The notes: a model not told the origin generated them from the letters alone. DNA of 64,000 nucleotides from Nocardia sp. alder85J (GCF_020176955.2 NZ_JAIUCZ020000012.1:247477-311476); one strand, 5' to 3'. Positions 23,901-28,313 are shown, numbered from the stretch's first letter. Numbers and translations: made by a program.

Positions 23901-26900
23901 GGCCACGGCGATCGCCGAACTGCTCGGGATCGACGCGGCAGGGGTCGGCCTGGACGACGATTTCTTCGTCCTGGGCGGCAATTCGCTGACCGCGACCCAG
24001 CTGGCCACCCGGTTGAGCGCGCGGCTGACGGCGACCGTCGGCGTGCGCACCGTCTTCGAGAACGCCACGGTGGCCGCGCTGGCCGCCGCGGTGGCGGCGG
24101 CCCCGGGCTCCGGATCGGCCCGGCCGGTGCTGGCGTCCCGGCCCGAGGCGGGCCCGGTCCCGCTGTCCCCGGCCCAGCAGCGCATGTGGTTTCTCAACCG
24201 CTTCGATCGTCAGTCGACCGCCTACAACGTCCCGCTGGCGGTGCGGCTGACCGGGGACCTGGACCTGCCCGCGCTGCGGGCCGCCGTCGACGCCCTCATC
24301 GCCCGGCACGAGACCCTGCGCACCCTGCATCCGCTGACCGAATCCGGTCCGGTGCAGGTGATCCTGCCGCCCGGCGCGGCGGAGATCCCGGCGCCGGCCA
24401 CCGTCGACGTGCCCGCCGCCCACCTGGCCGTCGCGATCACCGACTTCCTCGGTGACGGATTCGATCTGACCGCATCGGTTCCGTTGCGCGCCAGGCTGTT
24501 CCGCGTCGCGCCGGCCGAACACGTGCTGGTGGTGGTGATCCACCACATCGCGGTCGACGGCTCCTCGCTGGCGCCGCTGGCCCGCGATCTGGCCGCCGCC
24601 TACGTCGCGCGGCAGGCCGGCGTCGCGCCGCAGTGGCCGCCGCTGCCGGTGCGATACGCCGATTACAGCCGCTGGCAACGGGAACTGCTGGGCGCCGAGG
24701 ACGATCCGGAGTCGGTGCTCGCCCGGCAACTGCGGTTCTGGACCGAGACCCTGTCCGGTCTCCCCGATCAGCTGGCCCTGCCCGCCGACCGCCCGCGCCC
24801 GCCGGTGGCCGACACCCGCGGCGGCCATGTCGATTTCGCCATCGACCCGGCGCTGCACGCGCGGCTGATCGCCCTCGGCCGGGCGCACGGGACCACCCCG
24901 TTCATGGTGGTGCAGGCCGTGTTCGCGGTGCTGCTGGCCCGGTTGTCGGGCACCTCCGACATCGTGGTCGGCACCCCGGTCGCCGGTCGCGGCGACCGGG
25001 CCCTGGACGACGTGGTCGGCATGTTCGTCAACACCCTGGTGCTGCGGACGCCGGTCGATCCGGCGGACGGGTTCGCGACGCTGCTGGATGCGGTGCGCCG
25101 CGCCGATGTGGCGGCCTTCGAACATGCCGAACTGCCGTTCGACCGGCTGGTGGAGACCCTGCAACCGGAACGGTCCACCGCTCGCCACCCGCTGTTCCAG
25201 GTCGGCTACTCGTTCCACAACCAGGCCGAGGCCGATTTCACGCTGCCGGGGCTGACCATCGCCACCGTCGACGTCGACACCGAGGTGTCGCAGTTCGATC
25301 TGCATCTGGTGGTGACCGATCGTTACGACAGCGCGGGCACACCGCTGGGCGCGGTCGCCACCTTCACCTATGCCACGGCCCTGTTCGACGAGTCGACGGT
25401 GGCCGGTTTCGCCGGCCGGCTGCATCGGCTGCTGGCCGAGATCTGCGCGAATCCGATGCTGCCGGTGGGTGATCTGCCGATGCTCGACGATATCGAGGCC
25501 CGCCGCCTGCGATCCTGGAGCGTGGCCCCGGCGGTGTCCGCGCCGGCCACGATCACCGCGGCCTTCCAGGCGCGGGCCGCCCGCACCCCGGACGCCGTCG
25601 CGATCGTTGACGGCGACACGGCGATCCGGTACCGCGAGTTCGCCGCTCGCGTGCACCGGCTGGCGCGCACGCTGATCCGGCACGGCGTCGGGCCGGAAAT
25701 CCCTGTGGCCCTGGCTCTGCCGCGCGGGACCGACCTGCTGGTCGCCATCCACGCGGTGGTGGCCGCCGGTGGGTACTACATCCCACTGGATCCGGCGCAT
25801 CCGGCCGAGCGGACCGCCGCGGTGCTGACCGCCGCCGCACCCCGGCTGGTGCTGGTCTCCGGCCGGACACCGATGGCGATGCCGGGCAATACGACTGCCG
25901 CACTGGATATCTCGGCACTCACCGACGAGGCCGACGACGCTCCGATCATCGACGCGGAGCGGCTGTCGCCGCTGCGGCCGGAGCACCCCGCCTATGCGAT
26001 CTTCACCTCCGGATCGACCGGAACGCCGAAGGGCGTGCTCGTTCCGCATGCCGCGGTGACCCACCAGATCGACTGGGTGCAGGCGGAATACGGGCTCGGC
26101 GCCGACGACTCGGTGCTGTGGCACACCTCGGCGGCGTTCGACCTGTCGGTGTGGGAGATCTGGTGGGCGCTGCGCACCGGCGCCCGGATCGTGGTGGCCC
26201 CCGCGAATTCCGGGGTGGATCCCGCCGCACTGCTCCGGCTGCTCGCGGCGACCGGGGTCACCACGCTGACGCTGGTGCCCTCGCTGCTGGCGATGCTCAC
26301 CGAGGTGGCCGGCGGCGACGGCCTGCCGCGGTCGCTGCGGCGGCTGCTGGTGATCGGCGAGCCGCTGCCCGCCGCCACCGCCGCCCGGACCCGGGCCGCG
26401 ACGTCCGCCCGGGTGGACAACCTGTACGGCCCCACCGAGGCCGCGGTCTCGGTGACCCGGTACCGCCTCGAGGACGCCGACCGGCGGCCCGTGGTCCCGA
26501 TCGGCGCGCCGGAACCCGGGGTGCGCGCCCACGTGCTCGACGACCGGTTGCATCCCGTGCCCGCCGGCGTGGTCGGCGAGCTCTACCTCGGCGGGGTGCA
26601 ACTGGCCCGCGGCTATCTCGGCCGGGCCGACCTCACCGCCGAACGGTTCGTCGCCGATCCGTTCTCGACCGGTGGCGAACGGCTCTATCGCACCGGTGAT
26701 CTGGTGCACTGGACCGCCGCCGGTGCGCTGGTGTACGTGGAGCGCCGGGACTTCCAGGTCAAGATCCGCGGCCACCGCATCGAACTGGCCGAGATCGAAC
26801 ACGCGCTGCGGTCCCAGCCGGAGGTGCTCGAGGCGATCGTCACGGCTCCCCGGGCGGCGATGCTGGTCGGCTATCTGACCGCCACCACCGCCGTCGACCC

Positions 26901-28200
26901 GGAGCGGATGCGTGCGGCGCTGGCTCGCACGCTGCCCGGCTACATGGTGCCGCAGGTCCTGCTCCAGTTGCAGTCGTTGCCGCGCAATGCCAACGGCAAG
27001 GTGGACCGCGCCGCGCTGCCCGCCCCGCAACCGCCGCGCCGGGAATTCCGGTCGCCGGTGACGGATCTGGAGCTGACCGTCTGCATGGCCTTCGCGGCGG
27101 CGCTCGACATGCCGCGAATCGGGCTGGACGACAGCTTCTTCGAACAGGGCGGCAATTCGCTGCTGGCCACCCGGCTGGCCGCGCGGCTGACCGAGATGCT
27201 GGGCGAACAGATTCCGGTGCCCTGGCTGTTCGCCGCGCCCACCCCCGCGGCGCTGATCGCGCACCTGCACCGCTCGCACGACGATCTCGGCCGCCTCGAC
27301 GCCTCGGCTGCCTTCGACGTGCTGCTGCCGTTGCGCCCGGTCGGCGGCGACGGCGTGCGCGCGGGCCGGGAACCGCTGTTCTGCGTGCATCCGGTGAGCG
27401 GTGTGGCCTGGTCGTTCGCCGGTCTGGCGGCGCATCTGGAGGCCGATCGGCCGCTGTACGGATTGCAGTCGCCCGCACTGGATCCCGCCGGGTCGGTACC
27501 CGGCTCGGTCGAGGACTGGGCGGCGCAGTACGTCCGGGAGATCCGCACGGTCCAGTCGGAGGGCCCGTATCACCTGCTGGGCTGGTCGCTCGGCGGTGTG
27601 CTGGCGCACGCGATGGCGGTCCGGTTGCAGGCCGAGGGGCAGGTGGTGGCGTTGCTGGCCGTGCTGGACAGCGCGCTCGGCGCGGTCGAGACGCCGACGG
27701 CGCTACCGGTCGGCGAACTGCTCGGCGGGCTGTTCGACGCGGACGACCGCCGGGATGCGAACATCATTGCCCCCGAACGGATCGCCGGTGCCCAGGATCG
27801 GGTCGCCGCTGCCGGACCACAGCTCACCGCTGCTCCGGAGCAGCACACCGATGTCGCCGCACTGGCGCAACGGCTCGCCGCACTGCCCGAACCGTTCTCG
27901 TCGCTGGGCGTCGCGCGGCTGACCGGGTTGATCGGCGCGGCAACGCAATCGCTGCGGCTGCTCGGCGGGTACCGTCCGCGCCCGTTCAAGGGCACCCTGC
28001 TGTATTTCACCGCCGCCCTGGACGATCCGACCGGCGCCACCGGCGCGGCGGGCTGGGCCGATGCCGTCGACGGTGTGGTGCGCAACCACGCCGTGCAGGC
28101 GACGCACTGGCGGATGACCGGCGATGCCGCCCTGGCCCGCATCGGCCGGGTGCTCACCGCGCGGCTCCAGCGCCGCGAGAACGGTTCCGGCCACGACTGA
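2959..28200 (+). CDS. Giant non-ribosomal peptide synthetase, 8 modules plus thioesterase
   Basis: This 8413-residue multidomain enzyme should activate, thiolate and condense amino acids and release the peptide. The ATG overlaps the previous stop and has a GGAAGGAAG ribosome site. Domain order read from motifs: N-terminal docking-like segment, A1-T1, then six C-A-T modules (2-5, 7, 8), module 6 with intact C and T but a degenerate A, and a C-terminal thioesterase with GWSLGG (Ser about residue 8210). All C domains carry HHIAxDG-type sites. All T domains carry GGNSL. I saw no epimerisation domain (no HHLVVDGVSWR-type site) and no methyltransferase insertion. Pocket codes read by eye: A1 DVWHFSLVD (Ser), A2 DVWDFILVS, A3 DPLIIGTIA, A4 DVWEHGAIS, A5 DVWHFSLVD (Ser), A7 DALFTGTVI, A8 DLWTLILVS. 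A terminal thioesterase implies the last subunit of an assembly line. Two tiny ORFs follow. Confidence 0.97.
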   Translation: MSQADSVAPFRSADRAALRDAYGIADLPDLIETVADLAPGRTAVRHADTTIDYVTLAGELATLAAATGGVLTPDALVQLAVANLAPGLLDSTSGALAAALDELLEDALDTAAGVLSPGLAPPDTLATLFAEQVRCTPDAPAVEFRGRTLTYAEFDRRAEHLARRLVALGVGPDRLVGIAVRRSIELLLGIYAVHKAGGAYVPLDVDHPAERLEYVLDVAAPVLLLTTTADRPAFDPGVPVLCVDEIDRAATDTAPVPEDGLRPVARPDHLAYVLFTSGSTGRPKGVAVSHRSIVANLRWRQRRYPLHDGDTVLQKTPVTFDVSVWELFWPLQIGARLVIAEPDGHRDPGYLRTAIAGNRITVAHFVPSMLAEFVTAVAAAGGEADLDPLRLVFASGEALPAATAAAFRDVSGAALHNLYGPTEAAVDVTGHEVTAADVAAVPIGTAADDTELLVLDDALRPVPDGVVGELYLAGVQLARGYLTRPVLTAERFVAAPDGAPGDRMYRTGDLVRRLPATHGGPRALEYLGRTDFQVKLRGLRIELGEVEAALLRHEQIRQAAVTLHRRASGDHLIGYVVAEVGLDTLAVLDDVRRRLPSYMVPSQLLVLDRMPLNANGKLDRRALPEPEFGSGPAEYLAPATEAERAVAGIFAELLGVEQVSADADFFLLGGNSLIATRAIARIGSALGLVIDVRDFFDRPTPAALAALSGRGGRTPVTAGPRPHRLPLSPAQRRMWFLNRLACSGFTESDPAAGAYDSAGSAYDLGTGASDTATGASDPAMGGFDPAAVDNIPVALRLRGDLDPDALTAAVAAVLARHEVLRTSYPQDADGARQEIRPGAAVALEPVTVSDPAAAVQVLAATGFDVTTAAPIRITLLRSGPRDHTLVLVVHHIAADGMSMGLLLRDLVAAYRAHRLGTVPDWPPLPLQYADYAIWQQHWLGDDTDPSSEAARQIAFWRAELAELPAQLDLPADRPRPRESTHRGGVVEFELDGALRAAIDRLAGRHRATPFMVLHAALAALLARLSGTTDIAVGSPDAGRGDPALDDLVGMFVNTLVLRTRVAGRRSFAELIADTRETAVRAFAHRDVPFERIVEVLDPPRSRARHPLFQVALFLQNLAPVAPEFPELAAEFVEAATVVAKFDLQLTVSEPPAGAGYRAEFTYATDLFDAPTVQQFAAKLIRLLTAVTADPDRPIGDVPLLDPGELDYVTESWNASGHRVTDRLLHEGFDAQVRRTPDARALVAGDLELTYAELSDRVNRLARRLVERGVGPETLVVLALPRSVELVVALYAVLRAGGAYVPVDPGHPAERIRHVLETARPRLVLTAPGTQLPALPDTPIEELDEQALVAYSAARLRDGELRAPLHLDHPAYVLFTSGSTGRPKGVAVSHRAIANQMAWMQDEYALHPGDVYLQKTATTFDVSLWGWFLPLRAGATLVLAGPDGHRDPRHLAELTARHRVTVTDFVPSVLAVFAAHARPGELRSLRDIFVIGEAFPPETAAAVRAVCGARLHNLYGPTEAAVSITYREVTAADTRVVPIGEPEWNSRAYVLDARLHPAGIGVPGELYLGGAQLARGYHGRPDLTADRFVADPFSAHGERLYRTGDLARWTADGELEYLGRTDFQVKFRGQRLELGEIEVALLAGPGVGQAAARVIGAESGDLLAAYVVPVPGHDLDLDLLRAIVAGRLPSGLVPATVTVLTALPLNSSGKLDRGALPLPRLTTAPYRAPRTATEVAVAQVFSEVLRREPIGRDDDFFTLGGNSLAATQVTARLGRALGATVPVRALFEASTVAGLAAAVADAAPARRALTKQARPEPIPLSMAQQRMWFLNRFEIGGRADAAAAYHIPLAVRLSGELDIAALRRAVADVVARHEVLRTSYPDRDGIPRQLIHAEAEVVPEIPVETTTTAALPQRIMRLIAAGFDVTLEIPLRIGLFELGPDDHVLVLVAHHIAADGWSTGPLTRDLMTAYAARSAGAAPGWPGLPVQYADYAIWQHEVLGAEDDADSVIAAQVAFWRAELTGVPDELVLPVDRPRPARPSFAGDRVRCVLPAEVRDGLQRLAAEQQATLFMTLHAALAVLLSRVAATEDVVVGSAVAGRGEAELDDLVGMFVNSLVLRTRVPAAATFREVLAAVKSADLRAFAHADLPFERLVEVLDVPRSTARHPLFQVALAVDDLPLPAFELPGMTAGPVDLAAGATKVDLFLTVRTAGPEPVAEFTYARDLFDARTIEALAARFLRLLGGIVAEPDVPVGDLRLIETAEYRALTTDRAAGPRAGALLPDLLTRGLLAGRDRIAIRSEGRSLGYGELDEASSRLARVLIGRGVGPERLVAVALPRSAELVTAVLAIAKAGGAHVPIDPTHPADRLRHLVTDAAAVLGLTTAAWADRLPDEVPWLVLDDPETRQQCAAAAATPIGDAERLSPVRPTHPAYVLYTSGSTGTPKGVTVTHTGLAALADYALTTYRLRPGHRFLQLCSPSFDPSVLEWISALSSGATLVIVPPRIVGGPELAALLRDEAVTHAIFTPAVLSTVDPQGQGQLEVAIVGGDVTTPELLAKWHAGRRYLNTYGPTEATIAVSSAQLTPGRPLTIGTPLPGVTALVLDARLHPAPIGVAGELYVAGSGVARGYRNRPGLTAERFVPDPWGAPGARMYRTGDVVRWIEHDGRRELEYVGRTDFQVKIRGVRIELGEIDAVLAAHPGVDFVTTLGREHASGDTILVSYVLPRPGGAPQPEELTEFAARSLPSHLVPSAIVILDKIPLTPVGKLDRRALPEPVVTTAEYRPPVGAAQTLVAAIFAAVLAVERVGADDDFFLLGGNSLSATQVSARLARATGAVVPVRTVFDASTVRALATRITVPDNADARQRALPALARAPRDRAVPVSIAQQRLWFLNRFEAGGAGYSIPFALRLTGALDVAVLRAALGDVIARHETLRTRYPERGGEAVQEILTAGTYSVPLTEAAVATAELPAVFEATVRRGFDVTAEVPLRMVLVRPTDADRVHILLVVVHHIAADGWSAGPLTRDLAVAYAARSAGTTPGWTELPIQYADFAIWQRAALGRADDPGSILAAQLAHWTDTLRGLPEVLELPSDRPRPPVASQRAGAVSGRLDPRLHRALLTLAETHRVTPFMVLHGALALLLARLSGTGDIVIGTPVAGRGEEALDDLVGMFVNTLVLRTGIRPGATVAELLKLVRETDLAAFDHAALPFEQVVEAVNPVRSRAHAPLYQVMLTLQNQAAVDLRLPGLALELVDAAIAPIDLDLDWTLAAAHDDSGAPAGIDIHLHYAADLFDPATATGFLTMFERVLTAMVADTRTATADVALLGADERRVLLRDRNATDRVLAPETLADLLNRRAAATPAAPALIFEGATVTYGDLDARSNRLARHLIRAGVGPDTIVGLAAARGIDMVVAVHAIVKAGGAYLPIDLDHPAERVARTLAAAGVTLTLTTGASEITLPQHIRRIDAGDPIVAELPGTAVLDADRIRTLRPGNLAYVLFTSGSTGLPKGVATDHRAIVNQLRWLEHRYAVTAGDRIMQRAPLTFDVSVWECFLPAVAGAPLVLPRPGGHLDLGYLADLIAEHRITIAEHVPSVLAALIAEGRGPVLRSFRHLHTGGEALTPELRSALRELAGGAVHNAYGPTEAAISTVFHEFTDADSEYEVAIGRPCWNTRAYVLDDRLHPVPTGVTGELYLAGTQLARGYQGQGALTGERFVADPFGAPGTRMYRTGDLARWNAAGDIVYLGRNDFQVKLRGQRIELGEIEAALTGTPGVANAAVLVARDRAGTDALVGYVTGTGLSAAAVLDSLRDRLPSAMIPAHIAVLDAMPLTTVGKLDRAALPPVEFTAATVRFRAPRAGAETVLAALVTDLLVADAPVGADDDFFGRGGNSLLAMRLVARANAVLGCALTVREVFEAPTVAGLAARAVPGADRLTGPRVVARPARIPLSAAQTRMWLLNRLDPDSAVYNIPITMRLTGALDPVALRAAITDVIARHETLRTRYPADDEGPAQVVLPVTEVAPGIVEVVPVTAAALPDAVAAAAAGGFDLRNQAPLRIRLFRIAADDHVLVVVVHHIAADGVSAGPLARDLMVAYAARAAGAAPGWPALPVQYADFTLWQHETLGERTAAGSVLSRQLAHWRTELAGAPPVLELPVDRPRPAVASGRGAAVDVDIDADTTRAVAELARRHGVSPFMVVHAAFAALLSRLTGAADIVVGTPIAGRAAAELDDLVGMFVNTLVLRTPVRSGDTVAELLADVREADVRAFAHADVPFEMLMDELDLVRSQAHSPIVQVLLTYEHRDDTVLELPGLAVTGYELPISTAQFDLSLALTERVTGAGTVLRGVLGYATDLFDPATVTVFATRFRRVLAAAVADASITVGDIDLFDPAERLLVLANRNATAYDVDRLVLGKAAGNRELTLASMFADRAHRDPAAVALTFEGTELSYGEFAARVNRLARHLIGMGVGPETLVALHIRRSVELVVAMYAVTVAGGGYVPLDPDHPADRTRYVLAVADPVCVLTTAADAAELGVPTLRVDELDLSGVGADPVPDTERRAPLRGGNTAYVIFTSGSTGRPKGVAVTHRAIVNRLVWMQDEYVLEEDDVVLQKTPATFDVSVWEFFWPLQIGARLVLAAPDGHRDPRYLAELIAAEHVTTVHFVPSMLAVFLADETAARCPSLRHVFCSGEALPAAVARRLLATGDAQVHNLYGPTEAAVDVTSHEVTAADTVSIPIGRPVFNTRVYVLDARLRPVPPGVPGELYLAGAQLARGYVARPDITADRFVADPFGAGDRLYRTGDLVKWTPAGDLEYLGRTDFQVKLRGLRIELGEIESVLTALDSVAQAAVVVHTDPHTGEQPVAYLVPVAGAEIDVDAITAAAAERLPAYMVPAVVTVLDRLPLNSSGKLDRRALPAPMFRARRFRAPGTPAESAVAAVFADLLGRDRVGADDDFFESGGNSLLATRAAARLAAAWDADVPPRMLFEHSTVAALARAVAERVGTATAPPLVARPRAGLEPLSPAQQRLWFLNRFDPEGLAHHIAVVLRLRGALDTAALAAAWADVVARHESLRTLYPEIDGEGHQRIGTTAVALTGLAGPDEIPEFLSAPFDVTAAAPVRIGLAPVAAEEHLLALVIHHIAADGFSLGPLARDLAVAYAARRAGTAPGQPELAVQYADYAHWQRALLGAEADPVSLAATQLEFWRRQLHGLPAELVLPADRPRPDTPSHAVASVAVPVPPGLLAALAELGSRGEATPFMVMQAAFAALLARWSGVADIAVGTAVAGRGRPELDELVGMFVNTVVLRTRVDAAESFEALVDRVRSGALDAFAHADIPFERLVEALDPPRSTGGHPLVQVLLVFQNLAPITLELPGLTVSETGLEVPSGQFDLQLTVTGDDLRFIYATDLFDAPTIETLAARLVRLLTAVTADPARPVGDADLFAAGERARLRALGAGPRHDVFAAELAPDEFEAQAVSTPERVAVRYADRTDLTYAELDARSNQLARLLISQGVGPETAVRPQVGTGPELAVAVYAVLKAGAAVVLPGDGRATARALTLDVVATADGIALGAVDLARFSSEPIGDADRLTTLYPGHPALVLPADTDTGPATIVTHAALVDQLAWWQREFELGGSDVQLIHPDSPLGLLAVLRVGGTVVLTADTSPWSDRAALAAVIAEHAVTVLELPSDLAGIVATDDPAVYASLRRVILTGTPLAEPPVTEFLVDAVYSPPEAAAALTRRLGSDHLHGDDLLRRGEPRHAGGHLHGGDHRAGGDHLRDGAPRPGGDHVRAADRRLDDDHRHRGGFRRGSDSLRGGDKGHVGAHGYGGAALGVPVRNSRAYVLDDRLHPTLPGAAGELYVAGDRVARGYQDGPGVTAQRFLPDPFGPPGARMFRTGDRVRWQSVSGTTELVTVAPAASERIGGDRAASATGYRAPGTRLERTVAEVFREVLGRARVGAADDFFALGGNSLVATRVAARLGDRLGRRVPVRQLFGTPVVRELAAALAADSATATPYSGMPLPVGARPQRIPLSPVQQAMWLVNRVDPASPAHNIPVAVRILGELDHDAMRAAFLDVVSRHEPLRTRYPADADGVPHQLILPPAWVSDRFGVETTAAVPDRLATYIATGFDVTGEVPVRAVLLRESADAHVLVVVLHHIAADGLSMPPLLRDLITAYVARRDGVAPAWAPLPVQYADHAVWQHRNLAADAETQLAYWRAALRDLPGDPALPTTRPRPAVASKRGATVRGRLGDDIGARLARTAARHNVTEFMVLHAALAVLLARLSGSGDIVIGTPVAGRGAAALDDLVGMFVNTVALRTRIDAAADFTALLAQVREVDLAAFDHAALPFERLVDDLGVSRTPARHPLFTVALSHVTAQGVSPTHAVPGLVLEPVSFDEPVARFDVQFTIGGEIDDDGHLPIEVNYATDLFDEPAAAALLRRFGRILAAATADPRRPLGEIDLLGPAERRRLLRPGPRPVPGFTLADLMAAAVAPDPDAVAIVCAGREFSYRAIDEQSNRLARLLLESGIGAEDFVAVAIARSAEWLVAVWAVAKTGAAFVPVDPTYPADRIRHMLTDSGAAAGLTLDRLLPTLPGGAAWLAVDSPATTARLAAARADAIDRAERPRPAHPANPAWMIYTSGSTGVPKGVVATHAGLAGVAVAQRERYAVTAASRVLHVASPSFDAAMLELLLALAAGAALVVAPAGVYGGAELTELVRAERVTHAFLTPAVLGTLDPDRVPELRRLTVGGEHFGPELVRRWAADRHFHNTYGPTETTVITHISAALQPGDTPVLGSPIHGMSALVLDARLQPVPAGVSGELYLRGPGLARGYHAGPGLSAGRFVADPYGTPGERLYRTGDLARWTAGAVPALEYVGRADQQVKVRGLRIELGEIDAVLAAHESVGFAVTVGHTDAVGTVRLVSYVVAASGHSVDEAAVLAHAGRSLAAYMVPSALTVLDTVPLTPVGKLDRKALPEPMFRSAAFRAPVTATEQAVATAIAELLGIDAAGVGLDDDFFVLGGNSLTATQLATRLSARLTATVGVRTVFENATVAALAAAVAAAPGSGSARPVLASRPEAGPVPLSPAQQRMWFLNRFDRQSTAYNVPLAVRLTGDLDLPALRAAVDALIARHETLRTLHPLTESGPVQVILPPGAAEIPAPATVDVPAAHLAVAITDFLGDGFDLTASVPLRARLFRVAPAEHVLVVVIHHIAVDGSSLAPLARDLAAAYVARQAGVAPQWPPLPVRYADYSRWQRELLGAEDDPESVLARQLRFWTETLSGLPDQLALPADRPRPPVADTRGGHVDFAIDPALHARLIALGRAHGTTPFMVVQAVFAVLLARLSGTSDIVVGTPVAGRGDRALDDVVGMFVNTLVLRTPVDPADGFATLLDAVRRADVAAFEHAELPFDRLVETLQPERSTARHPLFQVGYSFHNQAEADFTLPGLTIATVDVDTEVSQFDLHLVVTDRYDSAGTPLGAVATFTYATALFDESTVAGFAGRLHRLLAEICANPMLPVGDLPMLDDIEARRLRSWSVAPAVSAPATITAAFQARAARTPDAVAIVDGDTAIRYREFAARVHRLARTLIRHGVGPEIPVALALPRGTDLLVAIHAVVAAGGYYIPLDPAHPAERTAAVLTAAAPRLVLVSGRTPMAMPGNTTAALDISALTDEADDAPIIDAERLSPLRPEHPAYAIFTSGSTGTPKGVLVPHAAVTHQIDWVQAEYGLGADDSVLWHTSAAFDLSVWEIWWALRTGARIVVAPANSGVDPAALLRLLAATGVTTLTLVPSLLAMLTEVAGGDGLPRSLRRLLVIGEPLPAATAARTRAATSARVDNLYGPTEAAVSVTRYRLEDADRRPVVPIGAPEPGVRAHVLDDRLHPVPAGVVGELYLGGVQLARGYLGRADLTAERFVADPFSTGGERLYRTGDLVHWTAAGALVYVERRDFQVKIRGHRIELAEIEHALRSQPEVLEAIVTAPRAAMLVGYLTATTAVDPERMRAALARTLPGYMVPQVLLQLQSLPRNANGKVDRAALPAPQPPRREFRSPVTDLELTVCMAFAAALDMPRIGLDDSFFEQGGNSLLATRLAARLTEMLGEQIPVPWLFAAPTPAALIAHLHRSHDDLGRLDASAAFDVLLPLRPVGGDGVRAGREPLFCVHPVSGVAWSFAGLAAHLEADRPLYGLQSPALDPAGSVPGSVEDWAAQYVREIRTVQSEGPYHLLGWSLGGVLAHAMAVRLQAEGQVVALLAVLDSALGAVETPTALPVGELLGGLFDADDRRDANIIAPERIAGAQDRVAAAGPQLTAAPEQHTDVAALAQRLAALPEPFSSLGVARLTGLIGAATQSLRLLGGYRPRPFKGTLLYFTAALDDPTGATGAAGWADAVDGVVRNHAVQATHWRMTGDAALARIGRVLTARLQRRENGSGHD
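2965..3300 (+). other. N-terminal A-domain-like segment, possible docking partner
   Basis: About 110 residues precede the first full A domain (which starts near DTLATLFAEQV). They contain LPDLI, APGRTAVRHA, DALVQLAVANLAPG and an acidic helical stretch LDELLEDALDTA. This aligns with the tail of the upstream NRPS, including the TP-x-ALV and PG positions. Both look like remnants of the first ~50 residues of an A domain with a helical extension. Confidence 0.55.
3310..5110 (+). other. NRPS module 1 (A-T), serine-type
   Basis: The A domain has LFTSGSTGRPKG, TFDVSVWELFW, ITVAHFVPSML, LVFASGEALP and NLYGPTEAAVDVT. Aligned by eye to GrsA-PheA, the pocket is DVWHFSLVD plus Lys, close to the known Ser code DVWHLSLIDK. 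The carrier Ser is about residue 672. The C domain for this module is at the end of the upstream protein. Confidence 0.8.
5130..8370 (+). other. NRPS module 2 (C-A-T)
   Basis: The C domain opens SPAQRRMWFLNRL, is interrupted by a heptad-repeat loop (5197-5322) and has HHIAADGMS. The A domain has TFDVSLWGWF and pocket DVWDFILVS; Asp at position 278 hints at a polar or basic side chain, but I cannot assign the residue. The carrier Ser is about residue 1762. The same pocket code occurs in module 1 of the NRPS starting at 51953. Confidence 0.85.
5197..5322 (+). repeat. In-frame 21-bp tandem repeat (six heptads) in a C domain
   Basis: Six consecutive 21-base units encode seven-residue repeats of the form A-(Y/S)-D-P-x-x-G, for example AYDSAGS and ASDTATG. 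They sit between the LNRL motif and the PVALRL strand of the module 2 C domain, where sister C domains have only a few residues. The array is in frame and leaves the catalytic HHIAADG intact. Confidence 0.85.
8395..11540 (+). other. NRPS module 3 (C-A-T), hydrophobic-type pocket
   Basis: The C domain has HHIAADGWS. The A domain differs from the Ser-type ones: YTSGSTGTPKG, SFDPSVLEW, IFTPAVLS, VGGDVTTP and NTYGPTEATIAV, giving DPLIIGTIA. It looks closer to the GrsA-like family for hydrophobic residues. The carrier has DDDFFLLGGNSL. The substrate is not assigned. Confidence 0.8.
11570..14745 (+). other. NRPS module 4 (C-A-T)
   Basis: The C domain has HHIAADGWS. The A domain has TFDVSVWECF, ITIAEHVPSVL, HLHTGGEAL and NAYGPTEAAIS, giving DVWEHGAIS. 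Glu at position 278 is seen in some pockets for basic residues (for example the Orn code DVGEIGSIDK), so a basic side chain is possible but unproven. The carrier reads DDDFFGRGGNSL. Confidence 0.8.
14760..17940 (+). other. NRPS module 5 (C-A-T), serine-type
   Basis: The C domain has HHIAADGVS. The A domain has TFDVSVWEFFW, TTVHFVPSML, HVFCSGEALP and NLYGPTEAAVDVT, giving the same DVWHFSLVD pocket as module 1, consistent with serine. The carrier has DDDFFESGGNSL. Confidence 0.8.
17970..20960 (+). other. NRPS module 6 (C-A*-T) with degenerate adenylation domain
   Basis: The C domain (HHIAADGFS) and carrier (DDFFALGGNSL) look intact, but the A domain between them has lost its core motifs. The TSGSTGxPKG loop is replaced by LPADTDTGPATIV, YGPTE by YSPPE, and the hinge and Lys subdomain (GRxDFQVKxRG to NGKxDR) is deleted. 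A His-rich insert of about 88 residues sits after YSPPEA. The domain almost certainly cannot adenylate, so the module is either skipped or loaded in trans. Confidence 0.85.
20146..20409 (+). repeat. His/Gly/Asp-rich degenerate repeat insert in A6
   Basis: In frame, this stretch encodes repeats of about 12 residues around a core such as GGDHLRDGAPRP and GGDHVRAADRRL. It replaces the ~15 residues normally between YGPTE and the (I/L)G-PV-NSR motif. The opposite strand reads as a Thr/Val-rich low-complexity peptide (for example TQTVTATPE and CTVTQMVTAG) of the kind common in actinomycete wall-protein linkers. The insert could therefore derive from an inverted piece of another gene. Confidence 0.75.
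21000..24130 (+). other. NRPS module 7 (C-A-T), hydrophobic-type pocket
   Basis: The C domain opens SPVQQAMWLVNRV and has HHIAADGLS. The A domain has YTSGSTGVPKG, SFDAAMLELL, AFLTPAVLG, TVGGEHFGP and NTYGPTETTVIT, giving DALFTGTVI, similar in type to module 3. The carrier has DDDFFVLGGNSL. The substrate is not assigned. Confidence 0.8.
24150..27300 (+). other. NRPS module 8 (C-A-T), last elongation module
   Basis: The C domain has HHIAVDGSS. The A domain has FTSGSTGTPKG, AFDLSVWEIWW, TLTLVPSLL, LLVIGEPLP and NLYGPTEAAVSVT, giving DLWTLILVS, related to the DLWHLILVS of the upstream protein. The carrier has DDSFFEQGGNSL. Confidence 0.8.
27360..28197 (+). other. Thioesterase domain (chain release)
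   Basis: A type I NRPS thioesterase of the alpha/beta hydrolase fold. It starts at EPLFCVHPVSG (oxyanion region), then GPYHLLGWSLGG with nucleophile Ser about residue 8210, LAVLDSALG with a candidate Asp, and a C-terminal NHAVQATHWRM that can supply the His. It releases the peptide by hydrolysis or cyclisation; the sequence does not tell which. Confidence 0.9.
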
Positions 28201-28233
28201 TCCACCCGCCGGGATTTACCCGGCACTCGGACC

Positions 28234-28253
28234 CGGGGCCCTGTGCGGCCCCG
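28234..28253 (+). terminator. GC hairpin after the NRPS stop
   Basis: A perfect 7-bp stem CGGGGCC/GGCCCCG with a 6-base loop begins 34 bases after the NRPS stop and 61 bases before the first small ORF. It has no U tract, as is usual in this group. It could terminate or only attenuate transcription into the small ORFs. Confidence 0.45.
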
Positions 28254-28313
28254 CAACGGCAGCCCGGCGGTTCTCGCCGCGGCCGGCCGCATCTGGAGAA
28301 AGAGAAGGAAAAT

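Noticed and set aside
15160..25000. Epimerisation or dual C/E domains in the NRPSs
   Set aside because: All condensation sites are HHI-type followed by ADG(W/M/F/V/L)S and sit in C-A-T order. No E-type HHLVVDGVSWR or extended N-terminal HH motif was seen. D-residue incorporation cannot be read from the window.
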